A DNA stretch of 61,679 nucleotides, taken from NCBI GenBank assembly GCA_014860005.1, contig JACZKP010000081.1, positions 1 to 61,679 of the forward strand, in the 5' to 3' direction. The position numbers and the translations under genes are program-made. How positions within the stretch are numbered: the stretch's first letter is position 1; the number at the start of each line of letters is the position of its first letter. The notes below the pieces were generated by a model. It saw only the letters and a list, made by a program, of their open reading frames with translations, ran no database searches and was not told the DNA's origin. This DNA comes from Verrucomicrobiota bacterium (GTDB lineage: Bacteria; Verrucomicrobiota; Verrucomicrobiae; Limisphaerales; UBA11358). Positions 1 to 8,953 of this stretch are shown here, piece by piece.

Positions 1-123
1 GTAAAACAAATGCCGGATGGTTATCTGACCCTCCTCTCCGTCGAGAATTGTCCGTACCGCTTGCAGCACGTCGGCCATTTGCGCCTGTGTCCGGCGCGGG
101 CGTTGTTTTACTGGACTAGTCAC
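1..123 (-). CDS. Partial element-encoded protein (N-terminus only)
   Basis: About 41 codons are visible before the window ends. The reading frame opens with GTG at 123 and overlaps the end of the upstream gene (stop 116-118) by 8 nt, a typical coupled arrangement. A G-rich run just upstream of the GTG could act as ribosome binding site. The visible part ends in ITIRHLFY; similar TxRxLFY stretches occur near the N-terminus of some phage or plasmid proteins, but this is too short to assign. It belongs with the integrated element ending at 2830. Confidence 0.45.
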   Translation of the reverse strand, partial: MTSPVKQRPRRTQAQMADVLQAVRTILDGEEGQITIRHLFY

Positions 124-964
124 GTAAACCCCCGTCCGCTGACTTTGTTTCGATACTCGGCACCCAGTCCATCGGCACGTCAGAGGCGCCCAAGTTCGCC
201 GTGGTGTCTTTGAAGCCATTCAACGCTCCTTTCCATGACTTCACCTTCCAGCCTTGGCTGTTGTTGTAACGGATGAACCGCAAGGCCACGTTGACCGGAG
301 ATGGGTCCTCGAATTCAGCCGCAGCGTCGGCAAGAATCTGTTTCGCTGTCTGGTGACAATCGAAAGCCATGAGCCAGCTTGTAATGTCAGAGGCTTTGTA
401 ACCACCTTGCCGAAGTGCAGTATCAATTACGACCTTCACGCTTTCAGGGCGCGACAGGTGAGAGGGTGCGCCAGCACCAGTCTTAGGAAAAGTCCCTGCA
501 TCTGCATCTGACTCTGACTTCTGACTCTGACTCTGCTTGTCGTGACTTTGCGTGACAGTTGCGGACGGGTGCGTGACAGTTGCGGACGTTTTCGTGACGC
601 GCTTGGCTTGGCGGTTGCGTTGCTGGCGAATCCGGTCTTGCTCGCGCCGGTCATCTGCGCTGGCTCGCGACCGATACTTCGCGTGATTCAAGATCACCCA
701 ACCGCCGTCAATAGCTTGGATGCGCCGTCCTTCAAACTCTTTGCTCCGGGAGTAGGGGTCCGGGGATGAAAGCGTTGTCAGCGCCTTTTCCGTGTCTGGC
801 ACGGGCACACTTGCGAACTTCGCCAAGCCGGGGATGGATGCTTCAACCTCGCCGTGCTGATTGGCGAGGGCCAACATCGTAATCCAGACAATCCGCGTGC
901 GGTCATTCTCCGTCCAGATCGTGGAGCCGACGATGGATGAAAACAGCTTTGTGTAACCAGTCAT
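116..964 (-). CDS. Phage/plasmid replication-initiator-like protein
   Basis: 282 aa. The ATG at 964 is chosen because AGGAGA lies about 7 nt upstream; a longer open frame to 1057 has no such signal. Residues 1-100 resemble the N-terminal winged-helix part of replisome-organiser/DnaD-like proteins carried by prophages and mobile elements (MTGYTKLF, then a WxxxNDRTRIVWITMLA stretch). The middle is very rich in Ser/Thr/Gln/Lys with a short internal duplication (SATVTHP / SATVTQS, mirrored in the DNA), probably a flexible linker. The C-terminal third (SRPESVKVVIDTALRQGG onward) could be a second small domain. Replication function is inferred from family resemblance and from the neighbouring HTH and integrase genes. 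Confidence 0.55.
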   Translation of the reverse strand: MTGYTKLFSSIVGSTIWTENDRTRIVWITMLALANQHGEVEASIPGLAKFASVPVPDTEKALTTLSSPDPYSRSKEFEGRRIQAIDGGWVILNHAKYRSRASADDRREQDRIRQQRNRQAKRVTKTSATVTHPSATVTQSHDKQSQSQKSESDADAGTFPKTGAGAPSHLSRPESVKVVIDTALRQGGYKASDITSWLMAFDCHQTAKQILADAAAEFEDPSPVNVALRFIRYNNSQGWKVKSWKGALNGFKDTTANLGASDVPMDWVPSIETKSADGGLRD

Positions 965-995
965 GTGAGTTCTCCTTCCTGGGAAAACCACATGG

Positions 996-1229
996 TTAAA
1001 CGGTGCGGGTTCGGCCCCACTTCCGGCAAACCCACGCATCGGCTTCAGATACCACAATGCGAACGCTGCGGGCTCCGGTTCGAATATTCGGCAGGCCAGC
1101 GTTGACCCAATTCGTTACCTGCCGGCGGGAGACTTTCCAATGGCTGGCGAACTCGCCCAAGGTGCAAATCGTCAGGGGAAGCTGTAGGGGCGTCGGTGGT
1201 TCTGCGGTTTGTTTCTTACGTTTCGGCAT
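996..1229 (-). CDS. Small helix-turn-helix protein, excisionase-like
   Basis: 77 aa, basic. After a Lys-rich start (MPKRKKQ) the core reads TLGEFASHWKVSRRQVTNWVNAG, the pattern of a MerR/excisionase-type winged HTH: a first helix with a hydrophobic face, then a recognition helix ending in VNAGLP. It lies between the replication-type gene (31 nt downstream) and the integrase (upstream on the same strand), the usual place for a recombination directionality factor or element regulator. Whether it controls excision or replication cannot be decided from the sequence. Confidence 0.6.
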   Translation of the reverse strand: MPKRKKQTAEPPTPLQLPLTICTLGEFASHWKVSRRQVTNWVNAGLPNIRTGARSVRIVVSEADAWVCRKWGRTRTV

Positions 1230-1426
1230 AACAGTCTCACATGGTCTGCGCAGTCGCTACGCTGCGCTGTCATGTGGACTGTTGGTTCACCGAACGTCAG
1301 CAGTCCCACCGGAACTGCCACTCCACCACGAGCAACCAAGCCGTTGCCGCTCCACCGGAGCGTTACCTTGCTGCCACCGGCAGAGGTAATCGTTGGTTGC
1401 CTTATACTGCCACAACGCGGCGCGAG

Positions 1427-2683
1427 TCAAGCGTTGACTGCCGCACTCAGCGCAATGACATTTTCCGCCGGTTGTGGTGGTCGGGTGTTGAACCAGCGTT
1501 GCGCTTCATCCTCGCTCACGATTTCGAGGTAGTGCTTGTGAATCACGGCAACGCTATTTCCAGATTCGATTGCTACCTGTGGAATGTTCTTCGTCCCTGC
1601 AACCCGATAGCTGATAAAGCTGTGGCGAAGCGCATTGTTCCGCCACGCGAAACCGGAAGCCTTGGCCGATGCCGCCAGTTGCTTGTGCATCGCAAATACG
1701 TTTCGCGTCCAGACTTTGCCGCTCTCTTTGGCGTGGGGGAGTAACCATTCAATGGCAGCATCGCAGAGCGGAACGTTACGGCGGCCCTTGCTCCTGACTT
1801 TTCCTTTGGTCACAATGACCAGCTTCCGGTCCAGCTTCACGTTGTCCCATGTCAGCCGTGCAATCTCGCTGGTTCGCATTCCACAGAACGCACCGAAAAC
1901 GAGAACGGGAATGACGTCAGGGTGCGCGTTTTCAAATAGGCCGCGCAGTTCATCGGGCAGGAAGATTTCCACGCTCTCGTTCCGGTTGATCTTGGGCACC
2001 GGGATGCACTCCAATTCGTCCCATCCTTTCGGCAGATACTTTTGTTTCTGACAGAACGAGAAAAAGGTTTGAAGGATCCGCCGATAATTGGCCCGGGTTT
2101 CCAATCCGATTTTCAGTCCATCCAACCATTCCGCAATCAGCGGTCCCCGGATGCTGGCCAAGTTGCATTTGAACGCATCGGCGAATCTTCCAAGGCGGGA
2201 ATGCAGGTCGCCAATGTAGCGCACACTCATTCCGTTCCGTTCCTTCTCCGCGATGCACTCTGCCACGGCATCGGCCACGGTCATTTGCTGAACCGTGTTC
2301 CCGTGGCGTCTGGCGTACTCCTCAGCAGCCGCAATCACGGCGGACAAGCTTCCGACCTTGGCCACAGCCTCAACGCACGTCTGAACCACCGACAACAGGT
2401 CCAATCCTTCCGGCAGTCGTTTCTTGGCGCTCAGGTATTCTGACGCTTCCTCATTCGACAATTGGCCAGCCACTACCTGTTTCCCGGCCAACAGTTGAAA
2501 AAGGATTTCGGCTCTGGCGAGGGCCGATTCAGGATCGGGGAACGATTCGAGTTTACGGTCCCCGCTGGCGCAGTTGCTCACCAGGTAGCCATGCTTGCCA
2601 GACGGGGTTGTGCGGCGATAGATGCGGACGGCGTTGCGGCCCTTGCCGACTTTGCGGGGCCACGCTTGCGGTTTCCTTTTCAT
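1427..2683 (-). CDS. Tyrosine recombinase / integrase
   Basis: 418 aa. An N-terminal SAM-like core-binding region covers about residues 130-215 and the catalytic domain about 235-400. Visible catalytic residues are Arg270 (CGMRTSE), a basic beta-hairpin with Lys293/Lys295, Arg353-His354 (ALRHSF) and Tyr385 (HKHYLEI). The first His of the HxxR box is replaced by Asn350, tolerated in some family members. The enzyme should catalyse site-specific integration and excision of the element. Its start lies about 100 nt from the tRNA-Lys 3' fragment at 2781-2830, which fits the attachment site. The small HTH gene follows downstream. Confidence 0.9.
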   Translation of the reverse strand: MKRKPQAWPRKVGKGRNAVRIYRRTTPSGKHGYLVSNCASGDRKLESFPDPESALARAEILFQLLAGKQVVAGQLSNEEASEYLSAKKRLPEGLDLLSVVQTCVEAVAKVGSLSAVIAAAEEYARRHGNTVQQMTVADAVAECIAEKERNGMSVRYIGDLHSRLGRFADAFKCNLASIRGPLIAEWLDGLKIGLETRANYRRILQTFFSFCQKQKYLPKGWDELECIPVPKINRNESVEIFLPDELRGLFENAHPDVIPVLVFGAFCGMRTSEIARLTWDNVKLDRKLVIVTKGKVRSKGRRNVPLCDAAIEWLLPHAKESGKVWTRNVFAMHKQLAASAKASGFAWRNNALRHSFISYRVAGTKNIPQVAIESGNSVAVIHKHYLEIVSEDEAQRWFNTRPPQPAENVIALSAAVNA

Positions 2684-2780
2684 GCCCTTACTGTTACAAA
2701 ACTGTTACATCCTGTCAACTCATTGCCGCTTGATTGCAGTTAAGTGCTTTGAAAACAGGGTGTTGAGAATTAAGCATCTA

Positions 2781-2830
2781 TCGGCCTTTTAAGCCGTTGG
2801 TCCGGGGTTCGAGTCCCCGCCAACCCACCA
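2781..2830 (+). other. Attachment site: 3' fragment of a tRNA-Lys gene
   Basis: About 50 nt read like the 3' half of a tRNA. The anticodon loop CTTTTAA (2786-2792) gives anticodon UUU (Lys). The T arm is CGGGG TTCGAGT CCCCG (2803-2819), then 3' acceptor strand CCAACCC, discriminator A and encoded CCA ending at 2830. Upstream sequence does not supply the matching GGGTTGG acceptor strand or a proper D arm, so this is not a functional tRNA. It fits the duplicated half-gene left by integration into a tRNA 3' end, with the intact gene expected on the same strand left of the window. Confidence 0.8.
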
Positions 2831-2987
2831 CTCCACCAGTTTGATTTGATTCATGGAGGTCAGATCACGGTTCAGCAATAACCACGGGCTTATTGCGGCC
2901 GAGGAAAAGGTTCGACCCACGCAGTTCGATTCGTCAAAAAGCGCGGAGCTTTGCCTCTGCAAAAGATGTCCACAATCTCGAGGAAGT

Positions 2988-4211
2988 TCATCTTGAGGAA
3001 GGCTGTGATGTATTTCCTTTGAGAGCCAATTCGAAAAGCGCGTTGTGAAGCGTGTCGTAAAACTCTCCCAATAAGCGGTCGTTGCCACGCGCTTTGAGCA
3101 GGCTGGAAGAACCAAAATATACAATCGTGATGTCCCGCTCAGGCTGGTGAAAGGCGAAACAGTGGTACCCGGGGGTGCCCCCACTGTGTCCGATGAACCA
3201 AGGCGCATCTTTTCTCGAGCGCACCCGTTGCAACCCGAGAAAATATTTCTTCTTCTCGTCCGACCAGCCGTTGAACAACTCCTTTCGTGTGGCTTCGCTG
3301 AGAAAACCGCTGTCACGAGCAACGGCGCGCATGAAGGTGGCCAGTTCGAACACGGTGCTGCTCAGACCGGCATTTCCTCCAGTGGCAGGGGTCCAGTCCG
3401 TAACATCGGTCCGCCACCAATTGAAGAGGTTTTCATAGCCGTGCGATAAATCGCCGCGTGGTGTTTCGACAGTGTTATACCAGGTGTTCGTGAGGTGAAG
3501 CGGTTCGACCAGACGACGGCGAATCTCAATCGCATGATGCTGCTTTGCCGCGGAATCAATGATCAACCCGGCCAGCAGATAGCCCGTGTTCGAATACGAC
3601 CAGCCTTCGCCCGGCGCAAACTTCGGCGGCTGATCGAAGGCAAATTTCAGTTCGCGCACCGTTGGGTACTCGCCTCGCCGGTCAATGAATGCGCGATCAA
3701 TGCCGCGCCTGCTGGAATTCACATCGCGCAATCCGGCAGTGTGTTCGAGCATTTGTCTCAAGGTGATCTTCTCGGCATTTGGAAAATGGCTGGTCAGATC
3801 CCGGGGCAGCGAATTTGTGATGACGGCGTCAAGGTCGAGTCGCTTTTCCGCGTGCATCTGGGCGGCGACCACACCGATGAATGATTTCGTAACGCTTCCG
3901 ATCTGGAAAGCGTGATTCGTGCGCATTGGAGTGTGATGCTTCAAGTCTGCTTTGCCGATGCTGCCGATGAACTCCTGTTCGGGAGTTCGTACCAGCAGAA
4001 TGGCGCCAGGCATTCCGTTCCGGTGGGACCAATCGAGGAGTGACTGATAAGTACGCTGATTCTCCGGCGGAAGCGGCGTCAGCTTCGTCCGGCAACTCGC
4101 GAGAAGCACGGGAATCGCGAGCAGCACCAGAGCCGAGATTCCCATCCACCGCTGACGCCGTTTCTTTCGTACATCAGGTGACTGTGCAGCCTGTTGTGTC
4201 GCAGCATTCAT
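2988..4211 (-). CDS. Serine beta-lactamase-like lipoprotein (class C / DD-peptidase fold)
   Basis: 407 aa from ATG 4211; a TTG 12 nt upstream is possible. The N-terminus has a basic stretch, a hydrophobic helix and a lipobox LLASC (Cys40), so it is probably a lipidated envelope protein. The catalytic motifs of the beta-lactamase/D-Ala-D-Ala carboxypeptidase superfamily are complete: Ser106-x-x-Lys109 (SVTK), Tyr206-x-Asn208 (YSN) and His342-x-Gly344 (HSG). Such proteins are peptidoglycan hydrolases or esterases more often than true antibiotic-resistance enzymes; substrate unknown. It is the last gene of the ubiD / acyltransferase / hydrolase run, 60 nt after the previous stop. Confidence 0.88.
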   Translation of the reverse strand: MNAATQQAAQSPDVRKKRRQRWMGISALVLLAIPVLLASCRTKLTPLPPENQRTYQSLLDWSHRNGMPGAILLVRTPEQEFIGSIGKADLKHHTPMRTNHAFQIGSVTKSFIGVVAAQMHAEKRLDLDAVITNSLPRDLTSHFPNAEKITLRQMLEHTAGLRDVNSSRRGIDRAFIDRRGEYPTVRELKFAFDQPPKFAPGEGWSYSNTGYLLAGLIIDSAAKQHHAIEIRRRLVEPLHLTNTWYNTVETPRGDLSHGYENLFNWWRTDVTDWTPATGGNAGLSSTVFELATFMRAVARDSGFLSEATRKELFNGWSDEKKKYFLGLQRVRSRKDAPWFIGHSGGTPGYHCFAFHQPERDITIVYFGSSSLLKARGNDRLLGEFYDTLHNALFELALKGNTSQPSSR

Positions 4212-4271
4212 TGCGCGCCGCAATTGTTACCGGGTTGTTCGCCCGATTTCAGCCATCAATCTTGAAGTTGC

Positions 4272-5048
4272 TCACGGCTCGGGCCAGAGGTGGAGCACCC
4301 GAAGCAGTCCTTCGTTTAGCACCAGGGGCACGGGCACAAGCACCACCAGCCAGACGAACACTGCCATCAAGCGCGGATGACTTTTCAAGAAGCGGCGTTC
4401 CACAAAGATGCCGACAGCTTGAAGAAGGAAATAAATCATCATTGAGCCGAATAGAACTCGGCCGGTGAGGTGGTATAGCGGGACGTTGATCACCCATTCG
4501 TGCATGAGGCCGGAAATCGCGAAGGCCAGGAAAAGGGCGAGCATTGAGCGGCGGCGCAGTCGGGCAAAAATGGCATAGCGAAACCAATCGCTGAACCACA
4601 GATTCCATCGGCTGCCCCAAAAGTCTGCTACGCTCCGGGCAGCCCACGGTTTGCGATGCAGCGCGGGGAGCAATCGGCCGCCGGGCAGGAAAAGCAGAGT
4701 CTCCACGGCGACAAGGAATTCAGACATCAGATACAGACAGGGCACGGCAAGGTAGCTCAGGAGAATGCCGGGCAATTGAAAGCCACGGACGAGTTGCCAA
4801 TAGACCCAATAACTCAACAACAAGGGGACTGACAGCATCAGGATTCGAAGCACAACCGGCTGAATGCTTGTCGCCGGTTGTGAACGCAAAACCGAGTCCG
4901 GTGAAACCATCACCCACGAGATGCCGCGTCGTTGAATCTGACCCTTGGTCGGTAGCAATAGGGCCACCAGCTTCATCACGAAGCCCAGCAACGCCAGCAT
5001 GAGCAGAAACAGCAACGTCATCTGCCAGTTGGTGTTGTCAGGCCACAT
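4272..5048 (-). CDS. MBOAT/wax-synthase-like membrane O-acyltransferase
   Basis: 258 aa, strongly hydrophobic, about seven predicted membrane segments. The family signature is visible: FWGSRWNLWFSDWFRY (FWxRxWN type) around residue 143 and the conserved membrane His in SGLMHEW near residue 184. These enzymes transfer acyl groups from CoA to hydroxyl acceptors at the inner membrane; the acceptor here is unknown. The ATG at 5048 overlaps the ubiD stop (TAATG), so translation is probably coupled to ubiD. The protein is shorter than most MBOATs and closest to the wax-synthase subgroup. Confidence 0.75.
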   Translation of the reverse strand: MWPDNTNWQMTLLFLLMLALLGFVMKLVALLLPTKGQIQRRGISWVMVSPDSVLRSQPATSIQPVVLRILMLSVPLLLSYWVYWQLVRGFQLPGILLSYLAVPCLYLMSEFLVAVETLLFLPGGRLLPALHRKPWAARSVADFWGSRWNLWFSDWFRYAIFARLRRRSMLALFLAFAISGLMHEWVINVPLYHLTGRVLFGSMMIYFLLQAVGIFVERRFLKSHPRLMAVFVWLVVLVPVPLVLNEGLLRVLHLWPEP

Positions 5049-6625
5049 TACCGGTTGAATATCTTTTCCATCTTCGCCTTCACCGCCGCATCCATTTTGA
5101 TGAGCGGTGGCCAGGGGCGTTTGAAGCCTTCGCCCGGAATTTTCTTCGTCGCATCAATGCCGAGTTTGCTGCCGCTGGCGATTTCGCTCGTCGCGTGGTC
5201 GAGCACGTCGGACGGGCCTTTGGTGAAGAGGCTGTCGCGCTGCGGGTCGGTGTTGGCGCAGAGGCGGAAGAGGACTTCGCTGGTGTTATGCACGTCCACG
5301 TCGTCATCCACCACCACGAGGTATTTGGTAAACATCATCTGCCCCATGCCCCAGAGGCCGTGCATGATTTTGTAGGCCTGCATCGGGTAGGTCTTTTTGA
5401 TGCTCACGAAGACGAGGTTGTGGAAGACGCCCTCGGCCGGCAGCGCGATGTCCACGATCTCGGGGAAGTTCATCTTGAAGATGGGCAGGAAGAGTTTCAC
5501 GGACGCGCCGCCGATGTAGAAGTCTTCCATCGGCGGGATGCCGACGATGGTGGCGGGATAGACGGCGTCTTTGCGGTGCGTGATGGCGGTGACATGGAAC
5601 ACGGGATACGGCTCGGGCAAGGTGTAGTAGCCGGTGTGGTCGCCGAACGGGCCTTCGTCGCGGAGCGGCTCGGTCGGGTCAACGTAGCCTTCGATGACGA
5701 AGTCTGAATTCGCCGGGACTTCGAGGTCGTTGGTCTCGCACTTCACGAGTTCGACAGATTTCTTCCGCAGATAACCCGCCAACAGGAATTCATCCAAGCC
5801 GTCCGGCAACGGTGCGGTGGCGGCAAAAGGGAACATCGGATCGCCGCCGATGAAGATGCTGACGGGCATGCGTTCGCCGCGTTCGTAGTAACGCCGGCCA
5901 TGGCGCGCGGCGACTTTCTGGAGTTGCCAGTGCATGCCGGTGGTTTTGTCGTCGTAAATCTGGATGCGATACATGCCGACGTTGCGCTCGCCGGTGTCGG
6001 GGTCTTTGGTAACGACGCAGGGGAGCGTGATGAAGCGTCCGCCGTCGAGCGGCCAACATTTCAAGATCGGTAGGTTCAGCAGAGTGGGTGGCGTTGGGGA
6101 GGTTGGGGGCAAATGCACCAAGCCAGACGGAAAGTGGGCAGGTGAGAAAGTGGGCAGGTGAGAGAAGGTTGCGTTCGTCTCACTTTCCCACTTTCCCACT
6201 TTCCCACTTTCATCGAACCGCTGGATCACGTCTTTGCATGGGCCAGTCTTCACGACTTTGGGTTTCGCGTGGCGGACTTCCATGAATTTGCCCAGCAGAC
6301 TGATCATTTCTTTGAACCCCACCGGAACCTTCGGCTTCATCAAAGCACCCAGTTCGGTGGCGACTTCATCCACTGTGTCCGCCCCCATGCTCAAGGCCAT
6401 GCGTTTCCACGAGCCGAGCGTATTGATGGCGACAGGAAAGGGCGCGACGACTCCGTTCACCGTGGGTTTCTCGATGAGCAACGCCTTGCCGCCGCCGGGC
6501 GATTTCATTTCGCGGTCGGCGAGTTCGGTGATTTCGAGTTCGGTGGCGATGGGTTGGTTGATGCGTTTGAGTTCCCCGGCGCGGTCGAGTTGGTTGATGA
6601 AGTCACGGAAAGAATCGAAAGCCAT
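5048..6625 (-). CDS. ubiD: UbiD-family prenylated-FMN decarboxylase with in-frame insertion
   Basis: 525 aa; the family is usually about 480-490. UbiD enzymes reversibly decarboxylate aromatic or unsaturated acids (quinone synthesis or aromatic metabolism) using prenylated FMN made by UbiX, whose gene lies at 16521. Recognisable blocks are PILKCWPLDGGRFITLP, the cofactor region TGERNVGMYR, and GPFGDHTGYYT. Between CKDVIQRFDE and NLPILKCWP lies a Ser/Thr/Pro-rich segment (about residues 138-185) with no counterpart in the family; its first half is encoded by a large inverted repeat (6130-6211). The frame stays open, so the product may still fold with a surface loop. Coupled to the downstream acyltransferase by a TAATG overlap. 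Confidence 0.9.
   Translation of the reverse strand: MAFDSFRDFINQLDRAGELKRINQPIATELEITELADREMKSPGGGKALLIEKPTVNGVVAPFPVAINTLGSWKRMALSMGADTVDEVATELGALMKPKVPVGFKEMISLLGKFMEVRHAKPKVVKTGPCKDVIQRFDESGKVGKWESETNATFSHLPTFSPAHFPSGLVHLPPTSPTPPTLLNLPILKCWPLDGGRFITLPCVVTKDPDTGERNVGMYRIQIYDDKTTGMHWQLQKVAARHGRRYYERGERMPVSIFIGGDPMFPFAATAPLPDGLDEFLLAGYLRKKSVELVKCETNDLEVPANSDFVIEGYVDPTEPLRDEGPFGDHTGYYTLPEPYPVFHVTAITHRKDAVYPATIVGIPPMEDFYIGGASVKLFLPIFKMNFPEIVDIALPAEGVFHNLVFVSIKKTYPMQAYKIMHGLWGMGQMMFTKYLVVVDDDVDVHNTSEVLFRLCANTDPQRDSLFTKGPSDVLDHATSEIASGSKLGIDATKKIPGEGFKRPWPPLIKMDAAVKAKMEKIFNR
6130..6211. repeat. Inverted repeat of tandem variant words inserted in ubiD
   Basis: Two 34-nt arms (6130-6163 and 6178-6211) match at 29 of 34 positions after reverse-complementing, with a 14-nt loop. 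Each arm is built from short near-repeats: GAAAGTGGGCAGGTGA twice on the left, and the unit ACTTTCCC several times on the right. The element lies entirely within ubiD without breaking its frame. See the 4-helix-bundle cassette at 8922-9454 for a related arrangement. Confidence 0.9.
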
Positions 6626-6898
6626 GCGCGGAAGTTAGCAAAAGCGAGCCGGACGCCAAGCGTTTGGTTTTGCTGCGGGGGAAGACGACGCGGTGGAATG
6701 CGTGAGGCTCACGCAGGAAGCGCGTGAATCCCACGCCTTAAGGGTTTGGGCAGGGTGGAAATTGATGAAATATGGCGCGAAATGCCCGTGGCATCGGCAG
6801 TGCTATTAAATCATGCAAATCGGGTTGACAGTGCGAGCAATTAAAATAGAGTTCGCGAACTGTTTGCCGAAAACCAAACAAACAAACCAGTAAAGATT

Positions 6899-7696
6899 AT
6901 GAAGAAAATCCGTAACCAAATGCGAGCGTTCACGCTGATTGAACTGCTCGTTGTCATTGCGATCATTGCAATTCTGGCGGCGATGCTCTTGCCGGCGCTG
7001 GCGAAAGCCAAGGCGCGCGCGCAACGCATCAGTTGCACCAACAACCTCAAGCAGATCGGTCTGTCCTTCCGGCAGTGGGCCTTGGACAACCAGGACCGGT
7101 ATCCGCAAAAGGTGGACTGGAGCCAAGGCGGAGCTGATGGCGCGCCTGCTTCCGGGGGCATCAACAGCGGTGCTGTAGTTCCTGCACCTCAGAATCTGTG
7201 GCGTGTCTTCCAAGTCATGTCCAACGAGTTGAACGCCCCGAAGATTCTGATCTGCCCCTCGGAGTTTCAATCCTCCCGTCAGGCAGCGACCACGTTCGGT
7301 ACGACGGTACCGGCGAATTCTGGACAAATCCCGTACACCAATAACCTGAACACCAGTTACTTCATTGGCGTTGACGCGGATGAAACCAATCCTCAGCAGT
7401 TCCTGACCGGCGACCACAACATGGGACCGGGCATCGCGGGTAACTCCAGTGCCGCTGCGCTCACTTACTGGGGCAGTCAAGGCACGGCCAACACTGGCCA
7501 ATTCGCGCCGACTGTGAACACGGGCACCAACCAAGCCCCGGCTGTGGCTGGCGCCTCCTGGATGGATAATCAACATCAGAAGCAGGGCAACGTCGGTCTG
7601 TCCGACGGCAGCGTGCAGGGCTTCAGCGTCTCCAAGCTGAAAGAAGGACTGCGCAACACGGGCGACCCGCAGAACAACCGCCTGCTGTTCCCGTAA
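6899..7696 (+). CDS. Type II secretion/pilin-like pseudopilin (H-X9-DG family)
   Basis: 265 aa. The prepilin N-terminus is clear: a short basic leader, [24 protein letters not shown] with the Glu at position +5, then [19 protein letters not shown], typical of the very large pseudopilin family of Verrucomicrobiota and Planctomycetota. The C-terminus carries an H-X9-DG motif (His, nine residues, then DG in NVGLSDGSV). Processing by prepilin peptidase and assembly in a pseudopilus are inferred from the family. It stands alone between minus-strand neighbours and ends in a strong terminator. A second pseudopilin of another subtype is at 38029. Confidence 0.9.
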   Translation: MKKIRNQMRAFTLIELLVVIAIIAILAAMLLPALAKAKARAQRISCTNNLKQIGLSFRQWALDNQDRYPQKVDWSQGGADGAPASGGINSGAVVPAPQNLWRVFQVMSNELNAPKILICPSEFQSSRQAATTFGTTVPANSGQIPYTNNLNTSYFIGVDADETNPQQFLTGDHNMGPGIAGNSSAAALTYWGSQGTANTGQFAPTVNTGTNQAPAVAGASWMDNQHQKQGNVGLSDGSVQGFSVSKLKEGLRNTGDPQNNRLLFP

Positions 7697-7725
7697 GCGG
7701 AACGTCTGATACCAAACCAATTCAC

Positions 7726-7753
7726 GAAAGGGCATCCGCAAGGATGCCCTTTC
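7726..7753 (+). terminator. Rho-independent terminator after the pseudopilin
   Basis: A perfect 12-bp stem, GAAAGGGCATCC / GGATGCCCTTTC, with the 4-nt loop GCAA, 29 nt after the stop codon and followed by a short T-rich run (TGTTTCT). Confidence 0.85.
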
Positions 7754-7972
7754 TGTTTCTAGGGTAAGTCTCCCCTTTGCGAAGCCGCAGGTCGCCAGCC
7801 GGATTCCGGTGAACAGTATTTGGCGCAAAGCCGTTCACGATTTCCGCGGAGCGCGGATAGCCTTGTCCGCATGTTACAAGGCACCCGCCAGCAACGCGCG
7901 GACTCGGCGGTCCGCGCTCCTGCGGCGGCGGCGCCAGCCGTGTGAGAGGACACCTTGCCCAGACGACGGAGA

Positions 7973-8953
7973 CTACAGTCCGGCCGTCAGGCGGATGATC
8001 TCGCGCAAGGAAGTCTGGGGCTGGAAGCCCGTCACGCGAGCGAGTTTTTCCACGACCGGTTTGCGCCGGCGCATGTCATCGAAACCCGGAGCATAAGCCT
8101 CCGCGTAAGGCACGAACTCAATCGGGGAGCGGGAGTCCAGGGTCTTAATAACCAGGCGTGCCAGGTCGAGGATGGTGGTTTCTTCCGTGCCGCCAATGTT
8201 GAAAACTTCCCCGCGCGCGGCACTGCTGCTCTGCAAACGCACCAGCGCCTCGACGGTGTCGCGCACGTAGCCAAAGCACCGGCTTTGCTGGCCGTCGCCG
8301 TAAACCCGGAGCGCCTCACCCTTCCGGGCGGCGGCTATGAAGCGCGGCAACACCATGCCGTACTGGCCGTTCTGACGCGGCCCCACGGTATTGAACAATC
8401 GGACAATGACGACGGGCAGGGCCTGTTCCTTTGCGTAGGCCAGCGCGAGGAATTCGTCCATCAGCTTCGAGCAGGCATAGCTCCAGCGCGATTGATGCGG
8501 CGGGCCGATCAACAAGTCGTCTTCCTCGCCAAACGCGGCTTTCTGGCTTTTGCCATAGACCTCGGACGTGGAGGCCAGCAGCAGCGGCGTGCGATGCGGC
8601 GCCGCCGCTTCCAGCAAGACTTCCGTCTCGTGCAGATTGGTTTCCAGCACGTGAATCGGTGATTTCACGACCATTTCCACCCCGACGGCTGCGGCCAGGT
8701 GGTAAATGCACTCGGCGCGGGCGACCAGCTCGGTCAGTTCCGCGCATGATGAAATTTTGGACTGAATCACCCGGAGCGCGGGATGCCCCGCCACCGCATT
8801 TAGATTCTCCATCCGCCCGGTGGAAAGGTCATCCACCACCACCACGGATTTGCCGTCGTGCAGCAATCGCTCGACCAGGTGGGAGCCGATGAAGCCGGCG
8901 CCGCCGGTGACCAAAACCGGAGAGGATGGAGGATGGAGGATGGAGGATGGCAT
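7973..8953 (-). CDS. NAD-dependent sugar-nucleotide epimerase/dehydratase
   Basis: 326 aa from ATG 8953. An extended SDR protein: Rossmann motif VTGGAGFIGSHL immediately after the start, acidic residues after beta-2 (VDDLSTG), active-site Ser/Thr in STSEVYG and catalytic YxxxK in YACSK. It is closest in style to UDP-glucuronate decarboxylase or UDP-glucose 4-epimerase proteins; substrate not determinable. Its first residues (MPSSILHPPSSP) are translated from the tandem word tract 8922-8992, so the start codon seems to have been supplied by the repeat. Longer upstream frames run through the four-helix-bundle gene and are not credible. Likely role: nucleotide-sugar supply for surface polysaccharide. 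Confidence 0.87.
   Translation of the reverse strand: MPSSILHPPSSPVLVTGGAGFIGSHLVERLLHDGKSVVVVDDLSTGRMENLNAVAGHPALRVIQSKISSCAELTELVARAECIYHLAAAVGVEMVVKSPIHVLETNLHETEVLLEAAAPHRTPLLLASTSEVYGKSQKAAFGEEDDLLIGPPHQSRWSYACSKLMDEFLALAYAKEQALPVVIVRLFNTVGPRQNGQYGMVLPRFIAAARKGEALRVYGDGQQSRCFGYVRDTVEALVRLQSSSAARGEVFNIGGTEETTILDLARLVIKTLDSRSPIEFVPYAEAYAPGFDDMRRRKPVVEKLARVTGFQPQTSLREIIRLTAGL

Noticed and set aside
2761..2830. A complete tRNA-Lys gene
   Set aside because: The 5' acceptor strand does not pair with CCAACCC and no D arm is present; only the 3' part is there.
2789..3322. Minus-strand frame whose protein ends in GGDSNPGPTA
   Set aside because: That ending is the translation of a reverse-complemented tRNA 3' end, and the rest is the shadow of the beta-lactamase-like gene.
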